Virus record (IMG/VR): IMGVR_UViG_3300047496_000051
Coordinates: 1 to 40,609 of that record
Reading direction: 5' to 3' (one strand)
Source of the DNA: a virus
Length of the DNA: 40,609 bases
Shown here: positions 30,061-39,228 of the stretch, piece after piece
Layout: the number at the start of each line of letters is the position of its first letter
Position numbering within the stretch: position 1 is the first letter of the stretch
The notes under the pieces: model-generated
What the model saw: the letters and a program-made list of their open reading frames with translations, nothing else
Told to the model about the DNA's origin: nothing
Database searches by the model: none
Translations under genes and position numbers: made by a program

Positions 30061-31619
30061 ATACCGCCCGTCTGATAGACATAATCCAGGCTCAGAAGAT
30101 TCACGGTAGCCGCGTTACTAGCGATCGTCAGGTAGCAAGTAGCTGAGAAGCCTATCCCACCGATCGTCTGCCAATCCTTTTGGACGCTTGCGGCGGAGGC
30201 CCAAGGTGACGTGTTCCAGGGCGACGTGTTCCACGGTGATCCCACACTTCCGGAAAAGCTAGGTGTCGTGGTGGGTAGTACCGTCTGAAAATCCACATTA
30301 AGAGCCAACGCCGGATAGATCGTTCCATTGGACTGAAGCAATGGGCGCATCTGGGTAAAGAACTTTTGGCGATCCGTTCCAACATAACTATACGCCGGCT
30401 GCATCGTGCCAACGATCTGAGCCCCACCATCGCTTTGTCCCGTATCGGCCAATTGAACAACGGCATTACCACCCCAATAGAGATTATCTCCCAGAACACA
30501 GAATGTTGCTGCATTCCATGGTGAGCTGATGAGACCATATGAACACCATGAGCTATTGATTGTGTTCATCACATATTGATGCTGGGATGAATTGGTGTTC
30601 TGCGGAACGTTCAGGATGACTTTGTTTCCCAAAGGATAAACCACGGCCTGCCAGCCAAAGTTCTGGGAATAGTTCTGTATATCCTCATTAATCAGGCGTT
30701 GGATATTATAGGAAACGGCATTCTCAGGTTGCTGAATCCCCACCGAAATTAGCTTGGTCACAGAGACCAGACCATCAGTACAGATGATTACCGCATCAGC
30801 CCCATACTTAAACCAGCACCTGCGCCCTACGGGTCTACCGCAAAAATACCTGCCGATCATCGCAATATTGGAGCTTGGATCTGTGCCTTGGTATACGATC
30901 AATTCGCCTTCAGAGCTTAGAAAGCCAATGAAGTCATCGAACGAATTTGCCGATGCCAGCGAAAACGTCATAATGACCGCGAGATAACCGCCCTTGGTGA
31001 ATTGGGTAGCCAACTCAAAGGATGCGGCTGCTCCACCATCAGACTGGGTTGGAAGATACCAAGCGAGCGTGCTGTTGTTCTGGACAAACCAGACCCGATT
31101 TTTCCAGACGGCAGGATTGCGTAAGAGAGTAGTGGTTACGCCTGTAATGGCCGGGGTAGATGATCCATCAACCTTGACCCATGCGCTTCCGTTGTAGAGC
31201 AGAGGTTTATCGACTGCGTTTGCCGCGTATAGAAACGCGCCGCCCGGAATGCTGAAATTCACATATTCCCACCTGGCATTCGTCAGGCTTGTAACGACTG
31301 CACCACCGACTGCCCCGATGGATGTACAATCGTATACTGCCGTGCCAGATATCCCGAACAGCTTCTCGGTTCCTGTCAGGCCCGTATAGCCCATGAGGGT
31401 TTCGACCCAGGCAGGAAGGCCGGTGGATTGGGAGACGTAGCCGTTTCTAAGCTGGCAATAGGTGGTTTGCGGAAACCAATTGTCGAGGATTAGCGCATTC
31501 TGCGGCGGCATTGCCGCGATGTTGGAGACGGCGTCCAAACCACCCACGGGAGAGGGGACGGATTCAGTTTTGGAAATGGCTTGGCCGAGGCTACTTCTGC
31601 GACTTGCTCCCCTTGCCAT
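30054..31619 (-). CDS. Large tail/stabilisation protein (beta-propeller-like), 521 aa
   Basis: After a Ser-rich start, PSPVGGLDAVSNIAAMPPQN and NALILDNWFPQTTYCQLRNG (about 20-60) open a protein of repeated aromatic strand pairs (NSSTLAWYLP; LISSPWNAATFCVLGDNLYW). The length and content fit P22 gp10-like tail accessory or hub proteins that close the portal. It has a unique SPWNTSPWNTSPW repeat near the end. Confidence 0.65.
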   Translation of the reverse strand: MARGASRRSSLGQAISKTESVPSPVGGLDAVSNIAAMPPQNALILDNWFPQTTYCQLRNGYVSQSTGLPAWVETLMGYTGLTGTEKLFGISGTAVYDCTSIGAVGGAVVTSLTNARWEYVNFSIPGGAFLYAANAVDKPLLYNGSAWVKVDGSSTPAITGVTTTLLRNPAVWKNRVWFVQNNSTLAWYLPTQSDGGAAASFELATQFTKGGYLAVIMTFSLASANSFDDFIGFLSSEGELIVYQGTDPSSNIAMIGRYFCGRPVGRRCWFKYGADAVIICTDGLVSVTKLISVGIQQPENAVSYNIQRLINEDIQNYSQNFGWQAVVYPLGNKVILNVPQNTNSSQHQYVMNTINSSWCSYGLISSPWNAATFCVLGDNLYWGGNAVVQLADTGQSDGGAQIVGTMQPAYSYVGTDRQKFFTQMRPLLQSNGTIYPALALNVDFQTVLPTTTPSFSGSVGSPWNTSPWNTSPWASAASVQKDWQTIGGIGFSATCYLTIASNAATVNLLSLDYVYQTGGIW

Positions 31620-32178
31620 GTCCGTCAGCCCACCTTTGCTTTCCGGCTTTACTATACCGGGCCCTTTTGGTTTCGGCCATGATGGCCTTTAGCTCTGGGC
31701 TCTGTTCGCGCGCCCTGTAAATCGTCTGCCACCCGATGCCGAGAATTTTCATGGTTTGAGCGGCTGTAAGACCGGAGTTAAAACATTCCTTGAGTTTGGC
31801 GATTAGTTCGTCAGAGCGTTTGAAATTATATCTTTTATCCCATTTAGACGTTCTACCAGTCTCATCCCGATCCCTCATATTGGAAGCCATATCACCGACA
31901 TAAAGATGATCTGGATTTACGCAGGGAGGATTATTGCACTTATGGCAAATCTGAGAGCCGGGCAGCAGAACCACGCTCGCATGGTGCAAGAGCACGGATG
32001 AACGATGCGCCGTAATCATCTTTTCTTTGCCGTCCACAATTCCCCAATAGAAAAGGCCATAAGGTAATTTAGGGGGCTTGAACCTCGGCCCCGTCCATTC
32101 CCAGCACCCAGTTTCGGGAATTTTTATAACCTTCTCTAAAAACCTCTCTTTGCGATCCCGTTTGTTGCGCTCTTTCAT
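31591..32178 (-). CDS. Free-standing HNH endonuclease, 195 aa
   Basis: WEWTGPRF ... YGLFYWGIVDGKEKMITAHR then SQICHKCNNPPCVNPDHLYVG, an HNH_3-type site (CHKC-x4-C-x3-HL). The C-terminal HTH (GLTAAQTMKILGIGWQTIY) likely binds DNA. Strong AGGAGG 5-6 nt before ATG and a possible own -10 (TATGAT, 32213-32208). The 3' end overlaps the tail gene by 29 nt. It looks like a homing-type insertion between structural genes. Confidence 0.85.
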   Translation of the reverse strand: MKERNKRDRKERFLEKVIKIPETGCWEWTGPRFKPPKLPYGLFYWGIVDGKEKMITAHRSSVLLHHASVVLLPGSQICHKCNNPPCVNPDHLYVGDMASNMRDRDETGRTSKWDKRYNFKRSDELIAKLKECFNSGLTAAQTMKILGIGWQTIYRAREQSPELKAIMAETKRARYSKAGKQRWADGHGKGSKSQK

Positions 32179-32226
32179 TCTTACCTCCTAATTTGAGATA
32201 AGAATGTATCATAACCTTTTCAAAAC

Positions 32227-33183
32227 TCAACCACTTTGCTGCCCATACGACGAGTCCGGCACATTGTCGTACGACAAAAAATGAAGCCCGTTAGCTGTAG
32301 CATTCATGCGCAAAGACCGGCTAGAACCTGACGTTGAAAGTTGGAAGTCTCTCGCGTCCTGCCACGTCTTGAGCTCTTGGCTATAGTCTAGCCCCTTCGC
32401 CCTGCGGAATCTCCATTTGACCCCGTATCGAAGCGTATCTTCCGGCCAAAGATATAGATCAGTATCGGCTGCAAAGCGGCATATCCCACCAGAAGCGACA
32501 TTTGGAACTCCTGCTGAAGACGTACACCAGGCATTCGAGACATATTCGTAGGCAATCTGATCTGTTTGGGATGCGCCGGGAAGAGGTTGTATTTCCATCT
32601 GGTTATCGACAATGCGATATCGAATGCGTGGGCCTACAGGGCTAATTCCCGATACGATCACTTGCCATTCGACAGGGCTTAGAGGGCCTAACATCGGCCA
32701 GCGGAAATTTCGATCCCATGATGTCGCATTGACGAAAGACCGAATATCGCTGGGAAGCTGATAAAGGATCTGCCCGAAATTATAACTTCCGTTTGTGGTC
32801 GAACCTGAAGCAACAGCGCTCATCGTCACAGTCGTCGTGGTCTTGGAAATTACCGTCGCGCTTTGATAAACGTTTGGCCCCGCTACCCCATATCCAACGC
32901 TGATCAGCGCAGTCTGGGCGCCAGTCAATCCTGTGATGACAGGTGAGTTGAATGTCGTGGTAGCTGTGAAAGGACCGGCCGGAACCAAGTTAAAGGTATA
33001 GACCTTATTCAGTTCCGGCCATCCGCCCCACGGACCTTGTAGTTTGCAGAACTCTTGCCCCTCTTGGTTGGCTAATCCAAGCATCTGCACCACTTGAGGG
33101 TCTCTGTTTCCAATCACCGTTTGCGGGATTGGTGTCAGCCCAAGTTCTGTGTAGGCATCCTGGATAACCGTGAGGAGGGACAT
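32227..33183 (-). CDS. Head-tail adaptor protein, 318 aa
   Basis: The opening MSLLTVIQDAYTELGLTPIP is that of phage adaptor/tail-terminator proteins. It continues QMLGLANQEGQEFCKLQGPW, a helical adaptor core, and then beta-rich segments (ALISVGYGVAGPN; QILYQLPSDIRSFVNATSWD). Such proteins bind below the portal in podoviruses. The stop lies 48 nt from the HNH gene. Confidence 0.75.
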   Translation of the reverse strand: MSLLTVIQDAYTELGLTPIPQTVIGNRDPQVVQMLGLANQEGQEFCKLQGPWGGWPELNKVYTFNLVPAGPFTATTTFNSPVITGLTGAQTALISVGYGVAGPNVYQSATVISKTTTTVTMSAVASGSTTNGSYNFGQILYQLPSDIRSFVNATSWDRNFRWPMLGPLSPVEWQVIVSGISPVGPRIRYRIVDNQMEIQPLPGASQTDQIAYEYVSNAWCTSSAGVPNVASGGICRFAADTDLYLWPEDTLRYGVKWRFRRAKGLDYSQELKTWQDARDFQLSTSGSSRSLRMNATANGLHFLSYDNVPDSSYGQQSG

Positions 33184-33189
33184 TCCACG

Positions 33190-33582
33190 TTAAGCCGTCA
33201 GATTGTATATGAAATTCGTTCCATCGATGGAACGGAAATACGCAGTCTTTCCGTTTGTCAAAGACAGGCCGGAGTTGGCAGAACCGTTATTCAATTTTCC
33301 ACCAGCCGGCGGATAAACAATAATGGTCGCACCGGTATAGTTTGCGACTGTTAGGGAATCGCCCGGCTGCATACCATCCGCTGTTCCATTGCCGGGAGGA
33401 AGAATAACGCCCTGGTTGCTTGTGCCAGTGGTAACAACCGTTAGCGAGGAAAACGGGAGTAACGTCGCGTTGGTGCTGGTTGTGCCAGCCGCAGCTGTAA
33501 CGCCATTGGAAACACCGCCAATAACGGCACCGGACGCGCCAGCCGAAATACCACTACCCATGCAATGTTGTCTAAACGTCAT
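33190..33582 (-). CDS. Small beta-rich virion protein, 130 aa
   Basis: Starts MTFRQHCMGSGISAGASGAV; a later ATG (MGSG) is possible. Beta-rich and Gly/Ser/Thr-rich, with GVILPPGNGTADGMQPGDSL and FRSIDGTNFIYNLTA. I know this pattern from minor structural proteins of related phages. Overlaps the previous gene by 11 nt. Confidence 0.7.
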   Translation of the reverse strand: MTFRQHCMGSGISAGASGAVIGGVSNGVTAAAGTTSTNATLLPFSSLTVVTTGTSNQGVILPPGNGTADGMQPGDSLTVANYTGATIIVYPPAGGKLNNGSANSGLSLTNGKTAYFRSIDGTNFIYNLTA

Positions 33583-34264
33583 TGGATTGTTCCCTTTTCG
33601 GGCGGCCTGGGCCGCGTTTAACAGGTTCAACAGAGACGGTTTCAGCATGGGGAATACCAACCGAATCGCGGCGATTTTCCATCAAGCTATTGAGCTGTGC
33701 CATCTGGGCCTTGAGGGCTTCCATGTCAGCCTTCATCGCAGCTTCGCGAGCAAGGGATGCGCTCAGTTCCGAGACCTTCGCATCCTCATTGATATAGGCA
33801 CGGGCCAGATCGCGTTCCCGCATTGCCCCCATTCCCATCGTCTGGAGGATGTTATCGGGCATCGAAGCGAGTTGTTCCGCCGTATGGACGTTCTGCGCCT
33901 TAAGCTCTTTGACCCGGTGGCCGGCGATGAACTTGCACATTTCCAGAGGCGTACCATCAGGCACCTGGGCTTGCTGGGCCTGGAATGCCGCCCATTGGCG
34001 CGGAAACCTGTTCGGATGAGAAGGTGAGTTCGGCTCATCATTCATCTGGACATGCTTGATGATGTCGCTTTTGGCGCCTGGGAAAGCAATCCTTACCTTG
34101 TTTACAGGCTTATAGATCGCGCGGCCTTTTTTCTCGCTGAGGAAGGTCTGATATTCGTCATCAACAAAGAACTCAACATGCAGGTTTGCGTCTGAACCAT
34201 GCGAGGCCATGGCGATGACGTTGTTACCCTGGAAATTCGGGATGATCGGGGGGGCGAAGCTCAT
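33572..34264 (-). CDS. Virion-associated protein with C-terminal AT-hook, 230 aa
   Basis: An N-terminal beta domain (NLHVEFFVDDEYQTFL; AIYKPVNKVRIAFPG) is followed by helices (about 90-140) with an HTH-like TAEQLASMPDNILQTMGMGA segment. A coiled coil (KVSELSASLAREAAMKADME) comes next, and the end is VKRGPGRPKREQ, a classical AT-hook (GRP flanked by basic residues). Encoded in the structural block, so it may join DNA to head proteins. No family name is certain. Confidence 0.65.
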   Translation of the reverse strand: MSFAPPIIPNFQGNNVIAMASHGSDANLHVEFFVDDEYQTFLSEKKGRAIYKPVNKVRIAFPGAKSDIIKHVQMNDEPNSPSHPNRFPRQWAAFQAQQAQVPDGTPLEMCKFIAGHRVKELKAQNVHTAEQLASMPDNILQTMGMGAMRERDLARAYINEDAKVSELSASLAREAAMKADMEALKAQMAQLNSLMENRRDSVGIPHAETVSVEPVKRGPGRPKREQSNDV

Positions 34265-35478
34265 GCAGTCTCCTTAATGGGTTCTGGGTCCGGTAGCATA
34301 CTCTGCGCCACATCTGGCAACAATCCATCACCATGAATCGTTAACTCGCATCTGTTGGCTAGGAGTTCTGGCAACAACTCTCTGAACTCTTCAACCTGGG
34401 CCAGGAATTGTGGCGGGGTCTTGTAGGACTTTCCGTTGAATACGACGTCTAACACCGATGGAAACTCGATCTGGGAATAGGCATGACCCTCCCCGTCTTC
34501 GATAGAGCTATCCAGCCCGAAAACATGAACCTTGCGGTATCCCAGCATATAGCAAAGGCCGATTGCTCGGGTCCCTACTGTAGTTCCTCCACCAACAAAG
34601 GGGCCGGGAGCATCGGGGACTACATCCAAAATCCCCTGCATGAATGAATCCCAGAGGATCAATTCATCCCCTGCAGCATCCAAAACGGCAGGATCGCACT
34701 GGGAAGCATAATATCTCTGGCAAGGATAGGATTTATCCACAAAGGTAACACATTCGTCGGGGTGAGCATCCAAAACCACCTGTGCGTCTGGCGTGATCCC
34801 ATTAGCTCTTAGAAACGCCGCGACCCGATTGAGAGCAAATACTTTGGCGCCAGCCACTTGCATACGCTTGATGGTGTGGACTGTTCTTTTGAGAGAGGGA
34901 CCGCCGGCTACGATAATAGCCCGCCCTTCATGGATATCTTCGGCCTTGATCCACGTGGCGTTTGGCCTTTGATGTGCCAGGCGGATGTTCTTGATGATCA
35001 TCTCAGGACCTACGTTAGAGATGAACTCTAATTCGGCCACCGTACCCCCACCAATCTTATAGACTTCCTTGACCCAATCGGTGCAGTGCCAAGGCATCAT
35101 TCCCCGGAAGATCACGATCTTCGCGCCTTTGGGAAACACACCCTCTTGGTAATTGACAATCTGGCCGGGAAACAGCGCGCTCAATTCCCAGATAGACGGG
35201 ATTTTCTCATCGAAGATCGGATGCGCCATGATCTTGTCGAGAGGCCCAACGATTACACACCCAAGAGGGAGAACAAGGGTCTTTTCGCCCTTGAAGTGTG
35301 AGGGGTCGTAGTTCGACCGGATATGCGTAATCCGAGGGTCAAGATCATCGCCCTTCCAGGAAAAGCAGACGAACTTGCCTTCCATCCCTTCGGGCAAATT
35401 GCGAGCCACCATGTCCCTCAGAACGCTTATGCGATCCGAGGGACAATTTTGTGGCCGCTCGCAAACGACGTTGAGCAT
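34261..35478 (-). CDS. Two-domain glycosyltransferase-like / DUF115 protein, 405 aa
   Basis: Residues 1-140 resemble phage-encoded glycosyltransferase-like proteins (FPGQIVNYQEGVFPKGAKIV, then IFRGMMPWHCTDWV). Residues 180-340 carry a DUF115-like (MAF/flagellin-glycosylation type) core: AIIVAGGPSLKRTVHTI, ANGITPDAQVVLDAHPDE, GLCYMLGYRKVHVFGLDSS. The start overlaps the upstream stop (TAATG). It is set among head genes, so glycosylation of a virion protein is suggested. The donor sugar is unknown. Confidence 0.7.
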   Translation of the reverse strand: MLNVVCERPQNCPSDRISVLRDMVARNLPEGMEGKFVCFSWKGDDLDPRITHIRSNYDPSHFKGEKTLVLPLGCVIVGPLDKIMAHPIFDEKIPSIWELSALFPGQIVNYQEGVFPKGAKIVIFRGMMPWHCTDWVKEVYKIGGGTVAELEFISNVGPEMIIKNIRLAHQRPNATWIKAEDIHEGRAIIVAGGPSLKRTVHTIKRMQVAGAKVFALNRVAAFLRANGITPDAQVVLDAHPDECVTFVDKSYPCQRYYASQCDPAVLDAAGDELILWDSFMQGILDVVPDAPGPFVGGGTTVGTRAIGLCYMLGYRKVHVFGLDSSIEDGEGHAYSQIEFPSVLDVVFNGKSYKTPPQFLAQVEEFRELLPELLANRCELTIHGDGLLPDVAQSMLPDPEPIKETA

Positions 35479-36098
35479 TACTTCCCAGGACCGATATTGG
35501 GCCGGTTGAGATAGACAATGATCGCGGACGTATTGGAAACGACAGTACCGGAGTTGGCGGTACGCGCTCCAATGATCGTGCGCAGGGTCGATGCGGTAGT
35601 CTGGATCTTGCCGGCGGTGGTACCACTGACAAAGATGGGTTGCGCCAGCGAACCAACGCTCTTGGCAGTAGGAGCGCGGAACGTGGAAGCACGCCCTGTC
35701 ACCTGGAACCAAGTATACTGGATCGAATTGGCATTGGATGCCACCGCGTTATAAGCAACGCAAACGGGGATGCCGCTCACGGCTCCATTGGCGATGGAGG
35801 TCGGTACAACAGAGATGCTAAAGGTCGAAGCATCGTAGCTATACCAGAAACCAGCCGTAACCGTGGTGGAGACCGGAATCGCCAGGAAGATGAACTCAGC
35901 CCAACCGCTCTGGAATGAAGTGGTGAGAGAGTTCGACGCCCAGGCACCCACGATCTGGCCCAACTGCTGCTCAATCGTAACAGAGGGAAGGGTTGTGGTG
36001 GCAAATGGTGCGCCCAGGTTACCAGCCGTGACCACGCTAGTGAGATCAACAGACCCCAGCAGCCAGGAATTGGGGATATATACAGAAGGAGTAGCCAT
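35478..36098 (-). CDS. Beta-rich virion protein, possible decoration protein, 206 aa
   Basis: Opens MATPSVYIPNSWLLGSVDL and is Thr/Ser/Ala-rich with beta patterning (AGFWYSYDASTFSISVVP). The size and place next to the capsid suggest head decoration or a head-tail joining protein. No family recognised. TAATG overlap with the next gene; the HNH gene upstream may have been inserted before it. Confidence 0.65.
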   Translation of the reverse strand: MATPSVYIPNSWLLGSVDLTSVVTAGNLGAPFATTTLPSVTIEQQLGQIVGAWASNSLTTSFQSGWAEFIFLAIPVSTTVTAGFWYSYDASTFSISVVPTSIANGAVSGIPVCVAYNAVASNANSIQYTWFQVTGRASTFRAPTAKSVGSLAQPIFVSGTTAGKIQTTASTLRTIIGARTANSGTVVSNTSAIIVYLNRPNIGPGK

Positions 36099-36116
36099 GA
36101 ATTAAGTCCTTTTCGT

Positions 36117-36734
36117 CTAACTTGCCTGTTGAGGCGTTGAGAGTGCGGTTTCTAAGTCCCATCCGTTACTGAGGCGATATCTCAAAGTCCGGTTTGTAAG
36201 CCCGTGCATTTCAGCTAGATCAACGATGTTCACCATCTGGCCTTTATATTCGACCTTCGGGTTATTCCGCCTGTTTCTTTGCTGAGTTCGGCGCGAGGCC
36301 CATCTGCAATTGCTTGGTTCATAATTCCCATCAACGTCGATCCGATCAAGTGTCAGGCCCTTAGGCGCATAACCCATATCGGCTACGAAATTTTCAAGGC
36401 TTTCGAGCCACCGTTCGCAAACTTTGATGCCGCGTCCTCCATAAGACGGATAATTTTTGTCGTTTGGATTTCCGCACCGCTGTCTCATGCCGTACCAAGC
36501 GCGACCAGTTGGAGTGAAGGATTGCCCGTGTCTAATCCACGAAACGCAGCCGCACCCTGTTGATTTGCCACCACGCAATGAACCAGCTTGAACTGATTTT
36601 TCAGTTCCGCATTTGCATCGGCAAATCCAATAAATCGCACCATTTAGGCCTATGTCCCCCTTTTTTAAGACGGTCCAATTGGAAAATGTTTGGCCGGTGA
36701 GGTCTAACCTCCGCTGCTTTCCCTTCCGTGGCAT
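36117..36734 (-). CDS. Free-standing HNH/AP2-like endonuclease, 205 aa
   Basis: Starts MPRKGKQRRLDLTGQTF with AGAGGAG at a good distance; a longer start lacks support. Cys pairs (CRCKCG; GCGC) form a zinc ribbon. YGGRGIKVCERWLESLENF, DMGYAPKGLTLDRIDVDGNY and EPSNCRWASRRTQQRNRR are typical of phage homing-type HNH enzymes. The C-terminal HTH is about 165-205. It lies between major capsid and a decoration-like gene. Confidence 0.85.
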   Translation of the reverse strand: MPRKGKQRRLDLTGQTFSNWTVLKKGDIGLNGAIYWICRCKCGTEKSVQAGSLRGGKSTGCGCVSWIRHGQSFTPTGRAWYGMRQRCGNPNDKNYPSYGGRGIKVCERWLESLENFVADMGYAPKGLTLDRIDVDGNYEPSNCRWASRRTQQRNRRNNPKVEYKGQMVNIVDLAEMHGLTNRTLRYRLSNGWDLETALSTPQQAS

Positions 36735-36794
36735 CTTTCTCTCCTCTGTTTGGAAGAGAGATAATGCCATCAGTTAGTTGAAAGCACCAGCAAA

Positions 36795-37775
36795 TCAGTT
36801 TCCGTTTAACACCCCCTGTAACCTGCGGTTAGATACTGTCATATTGCCTGCGAATCCAATCAATTTTACCATCGCGTCCTGATTAACCGCAAAGCGATCA
36901 TCGCCCAGAGGGACGAAGTTGCGCTGAGCAGCCGGACGGAAGAAAATGTAATCGGTGTTCAGGAAGTACATGGTATTCGTGGGAGCCCCACCACCATAAC
37001 CACCATCCAGGACCACATCGGCGCCCATGTATTTTAGGGACATGAAGCCTGCTTCCGCCATTTCATCCGAGGCAATGCGCTGGATGGCCTGGAGGGATTC
37101 CAGATACAGACGATAGTAGTTGTTATCGCCCACGATCAGGTCGGTCTGGTCTGCATTGCGAACCAACTGGACCCAGAGCCGGTTCATGTAGCTCTGGATA
37201 TTGGCCGAGGAAGCAGTCGCGCCACCATCCGTCACGGACCTAAACTGGATATTCTGCCAGAAGGTATAGGTCGAGGCGTTGATACCGCCCACAGTATTGG
37301 TCGGGGTATTGGAGACCAAAAGCTGAAGACCACCGATCTGGCGCCCACCATCCGCCGTCCCGTCCGAGTAGATATCGAGCGAGACGTTGTTCTGCATGGT
37401 GCGTTCGGCGTTTTTGATGCGGCCGGCCAGGAGAGCGATGGATTGTGCTTCTCCCGAGTTCTGGATCATTTCCAGACCGGACATGGAGATTGCTACAGCC
37501 GTCTGCGCATAATTGTATTCCGCGAAGGTGAACACATCCGAGGGGGAGATGTTCAGGGCTTCATAGCCGGAATAGCGCTTGTAGGTGCCGTTCTCCGCAT
37601 ATTCGAGTTCCTGCATGATGGTACGACCGCCATCGACAGGTTTGACATTGCCCTTCTTGCGCAAACGCATGAGGAGGGCGGTGTTTTTGGTGACGTTATC
37701 GGCCGCTTTACCCGTACGGTTTCGCAGGGTGGTGGCTACGATTTCGCCGGCTGTTACCGGGTTAGCCAGAGACAT
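36795..37775 (-). CDS. Major capsid protein, 326 aa
   Basis: HK97-fold-type coat protein by size, position and content: MSLANPVTAGEIVATTLRNR, TIMQELEYAENGTYKRYSGY, NYAQTAVAISMSGLEMIQNS, then QAIQRIASDEMAEAGFMSL and QRNFVPLGDDRFAVNQDAMV. AAGGA lies 8 nt before the ATG. Preceded by the scaffold gene. No delta domain or protease is seen, so it probably assembles around the separate scaffold, as in P22-type heads. Confidence 0.9.
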   Translation of the reverse strand: MSLANPVTAGEIVATTLRNRTGKAADNVTKNTALLMRLRKKGNVKPVDGGRTIMQELEYAENGTYKRYSGYEALNISPSDVFTFAEYNYAQTAVAISMSGLEMIQNSGEAQSIALLAGRIKNAERTMQNNVSLDIYSDGTADGGRQIGGLQLLVSNTPTNTVGGINASTYTFWQNIQFRSVTDGGATASSANIQSYMNRLWVQLVRNADQTDLIVGDNNYYRLYLESLQAIQRIASDEMAEAGFMSLKYMGADVVLDGGYGGGAPTNTMYFLNTDYIFFRPAAQRNFVPLGDDRFAVNQDAMVKLIGFAGNMTVSNRRLQGVLNGN

Positions 37776-37802
37776 GGTTCAAGTCCTTCGCCGTTGAAGG
37801 GC

Positions 37803-38906
37803 TTAGACGCGGCCACTGTGCTCCGCTATCGCAGCCCTGAGATCATCCTCGATGCTGCCGAGCGATTTGGAGCCGTTTAGTGGCCTGGATGATCCAGGGG
37901 CGCCGGTAATCGAAACGGAAGCGTTCTTTGCGCGTGCAGTCCGAGAGGCTTGCTCGGTGAGGCGCTGGCCCGATGGTGCCTGTGAGGCTATCAGGGTGGA
38001 GCGAATTTCAGGATCAGAATATGCGGCACGCTGATAAGCGTCTTCCAGTGCCGCTTCAAGGGTGTCCCCTTTGGCTATGTCATTTTCCAAAAGATACCCA
38101 ATCATGGGCTTCAATCGGTCGAAATGTTCATGGCCTGGCGTGGATGAGAACTTATTAGCAATGTCGAGTAGGCTATGCTGTTCCTGTAACTGACGCTGTT
38201 GGATCTCAGTCTGGCGGTCTTGTTCGATCTGGGCGAGACGCTGTTCTAGCGTATTGACCCTAGGATCGTATGCCCCCGGTGCAGCCTGCTGTCCGGTATT
38301 TACATTACCGCCCTGTAGAACAGAAAACAAGGCCTGAGGATCGACCTTGAACATCTGCATGACACTGGCAACGCTTTGGGCCTTTTGGAGTGGTGAGCCA
38401 GAGCGTAAGACATGGGCGGTCTGGAGATAATCGGAGAAAGCCTTTTCGACACTGGCGCCCTCCGACCGAATAGTAGGGAGATATGGCATCGCCATTTCAT
38501 TGATGCGCTTGCCCATAAGACGTTCTTCGTCTTGAGCAGCCAGGACTTTGGCAGCATCAGCTTCGCGCCGGGTAATCTCAGCCTGCCAATCGGGAGGAAG
38601 CTGGGCAAACTTTTCCTTGAACTCTGGCTTCAGACCCTTCGGGGCTTGGACAGGAGCCTGAACCATTTGGGCCGGATCAGGAATAACGCCTGCATTGGCC
38701 GGTGCTGCCTTAGGAATAACCGGCTTGGCATCCTTGGTTTCGGTGAACTTGCCGGTTTCATCTCTGGGGCGTGTATCGGGCTTATCGATCTCGACCCGGA
38801 TTTGGGGTGTTTCCAGATTGAGTTCGCCAACGGCGCCGCGAACATCGGCCTCGAAATCATCAAATTCCGGCTTGTCTTGGATTTCCTGATCCTGATTATC
38901 TGCCAC
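37803..38906 (-). CDS. Scaffolding protein, about 367 aa
   Basis: An acidic, helical, Gln/Ala-rich protein directly before the capsid gene. The segments KFAQLPPDWQAEITRREADA and NTLEQRLAQIEQDRQTEIQQ form coiled coils. The C-terminus has basic patches (RTARAKNASVS) and ends AAIAEHSGRV. It guides procapsid assembly and leaves before DNA packaging. GTG at 38906 has good spacing to AAGGA; GTG at 38912 is the alternative. Confidence 0.85.
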   Translation of the reverse strand: MADNQDQEIQDKPEFDDFEADVRGAVGELNLETPQIRVEIDKPDTRPRDETGKFTETKDAKPVIPKAAPANAGVIPDPAQMVQAPVQAPKGLKPEFKEKFAQLPPDWQAEITRREADAAKVLAAQDEERLMGKRINEMAMPYLPTIRSEGASVEKAFSDYLQTAHVLRSGSPLQKAQSVASVMQMFKVDPQALFSVLQGGNVNTGQQAAPGAYDPRVNTLEQRLAQIEQDRQTEIQQRQLQEQHSLLDIANKFSSTPGHEHFDRLKPMIGYLLENDIAKGDTLEAALEDAYQRAAYSDPEIRSTLIASQAPSGQRLTEQASRTARAKNASVSITGAPGSSRPLNGSKSLGSIEDDLRAAIAEHSGRV

Positions 38907-39228
38907 GGTCACTCCTTAGCTTTTCGATGGTCTGGGCGATTTCGCGGGGGTGAATGTCCCCATAATCCACAGGACGCTGTTTAATCGGATCATTACCAAC
39001 TTCATGGTAGCCATTGCGCTTTAGAAACTCGCGGTGCTGGCGCCTTCCACCGATCACAGGAGGCTTGCCAGTGGTTTTATCAACAGCTACAGCCTTGTAA
39101 GGCTCGATATCCTTGATGATCTGCAAGGACGAACTGTTCCTGGCCCGTAAGTGCCCATAACAGGCTTGCGGCCAGTCCTGATTCAGATCGTGCCAGTCCC
39201 CGCATATTTTGCAGGAGCGACTAGGCAT
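38896..39228 (-). CDS. Zinc-ribbon-type phage protein, 110 aa
   Basis: The start MPSRSCKICGDWHDLNQDW has a CxxC that pairs with a later Cys (QACYGH), a likely metal site. The tail is basic (GGRRQHREFLKRNGYHEVGN). Proteins of this type are frequent upstream of scaffold genes in podoviruses; the function is unknown. Overlaps its neighbours by 8 and up to 17 nt. Confidence 0.7.
   Translation of the reverse strand: MPSRSCKICGDWHDLNQDWPQACYGHLRARNSSSLQIIKDIEPYKAVAVDKTTGKPPVIGGRRQHREFLKRNGYHEVGNDPIKQRPVDYGDIHPREIAQTIEKLRSDRGR

Noticed and set aside
34261-35712. Longer version of the DUF115 gene with 78 extra N-terminal residues
   Set aside because: The extra part lies inside the preceding gene in another frame; the ATG at 35478 gives a clean TAATG overlap.
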